DNA of 52,767 bases, from the NCBI GenBank assembly GCA_036337765.1, contig JAYZDP010000124.1:1-52767 (forward strand), in the 5' to 3' direction. Position numbers and translations under genes: made by a program. Origin of the DNA: JAYZDP01 sp036337765 (GTDB taxonomy: Bacteria > Acidobacteriota > Thermoanaerobaculia > Multivoradales > Multivoraceae). Positions 52,556 through 52,767 of this stretch are shown here, in pieces (the stretch's first letter is position 1; each line of letters begins with the position of its first letter). A model generated the notes under the pieces. The model had not been told where the DNA came from. It ran no database searches and was given only the letters and a program-made list of their open reading frames with translations.

Positions 52556-52767
52556 ATGAGCTCGATCTGGATCGCCGCCGGAGCGTTTGTGTGCGCGCTG
52601 TCGATCGTCGCCGGTGCGTTTGGAGCCCATGGTCTCGAGGCGCGCCTTGACGAACGCGGCCTCGCACTCTGGGAAACCTCGGCCCGCTACCTCATGTACT
52701 CCGGGCTCGGTTTGATCCTGCTCGGCGTCGTCGCCCGTGGCGACGAGAGCCGTGGCTTCGATCTCGT
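52556..52767 (+). CDS. DUF423 membrane protein, cut by the window end
   Basis: The first 70 residues of a small inner-membrane protein: MSSIWIAAGAFVCALSIVAGAFGAHGLEARL, then LALWETSARYLMYSGLGLILLG. The AGAFGAHGL motif and the W-E-T-x-x-x-Y-x-M segment are typical of DUF423 (YgdD-like). The function is unknown. GGAGG upstream supports ATG 52556. The gene runs off the window. Confidence 0.82.
   Translation, partial: MSSIWIAAGAFVCALSIVAGAFGAHGLEARLDERGLALWETSARYLMYSGLGLILLGVVARGDESRGFDL

Noticed and set aside
1..52767. CRISPR arrays, tRNA genes, rRNA genes, insertion sequences and prophage genes
   Set aside because: No regularly spaced repeats, cloverleaf-like segments, transposase or phage proteins were seen by eye; a dedicated search was not possible here.

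Overview
The window is GC-rich bacterial chromosome, densely packed with genes on both strands. No phage, insertion sequence, CRISPR array, rRNA or tRNA was recognised. The gene content suggests an uncultured Acidobacteriota-like organism, perhaps close to Thermoanaerobaculia. The reasons are: planctomycete-type cytochromes (DUF1549/DUF1553, DUF1501, a PVC-type heme protein), a VPTLP-type C-terminal sorting tail, a secreted HEVAHGLGF protein preceded by a small lipoprotein-like gene, and a decayed trypsin-like protease of a kind I associate with that group. This placement is inference from family memory, not a phylogeny.

Layout. 1-8.6 kb: an exported sorting-signal protein, an SDR dehydrogenase, a PQQ dehydrogenase, a tandem lipocalin-like lipoprotein, a secreted metalloprotease-like/cytochrome fusion and an outer-membrane protein. 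8.7-16.1 kb: a sigma-54 activator, a ThuA protein, and an SGNH-like protein translationally coupled to a 1184-residue propeller/HEAT/azurin/cytochrome c protein. 16.1-27.8 kb is one long minus-strand run. It starts with a VOC-ArsR-SRPBCC-acyl-CoA dehydrogenase chain linked by GTGA overlaps. It continues with an RbsA-type ATPase without a permease, a PSCyt1/DUF1549/DUF1553 protein, a DUF1501 protein, and a complete Mla-type lipid transport operon. 28-36 kb: a cupredoxin lipoprotein pair, DUF2306, LLM oxidoreductase, limonene-epoxide-hydrolase-like protein, alanine dehydrogenase, N-formylglutamate amidohydrolase, GST, DUF2277 and an exported agmatine-deiminase-family protein. 36.2-42.4 kb: a complete five-gene peptide ABC importer. 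42.4-52.8 kb: CsgG-like protein, FolD, thiolase, acyl-CoA dehydrogenase, a protease pseudogene, alpha/beta hydrolase, L-2-hydroxyglutarate oxidase, PheA, a frameshifted PilZ gene, an MscS channel and the start of a DUF423 gene.

Together the genes suggest a heterotroph living on peptides, amino acids, fatty acids and sugars or glycans, with much periplasmic redox chemistry (PQQ, azurin-like copper sites, c-type hemes). Recurrent sequence features are stop/start overlaps (ATGA/GTGA/CTGA), convergent genes that share one CTAG for both stop codons, a TGCTAnnnT extended -10-like motif close to several start codons, and a 24-nt intergenic repeat. Several genes carry in-frame deletions or frameshifts. 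No intergenic stretch exceeds about 225 bases; the longest, 32897-33118, holds only a weak hairpin (33027-33044) and a doubtful reading-frame remnant.
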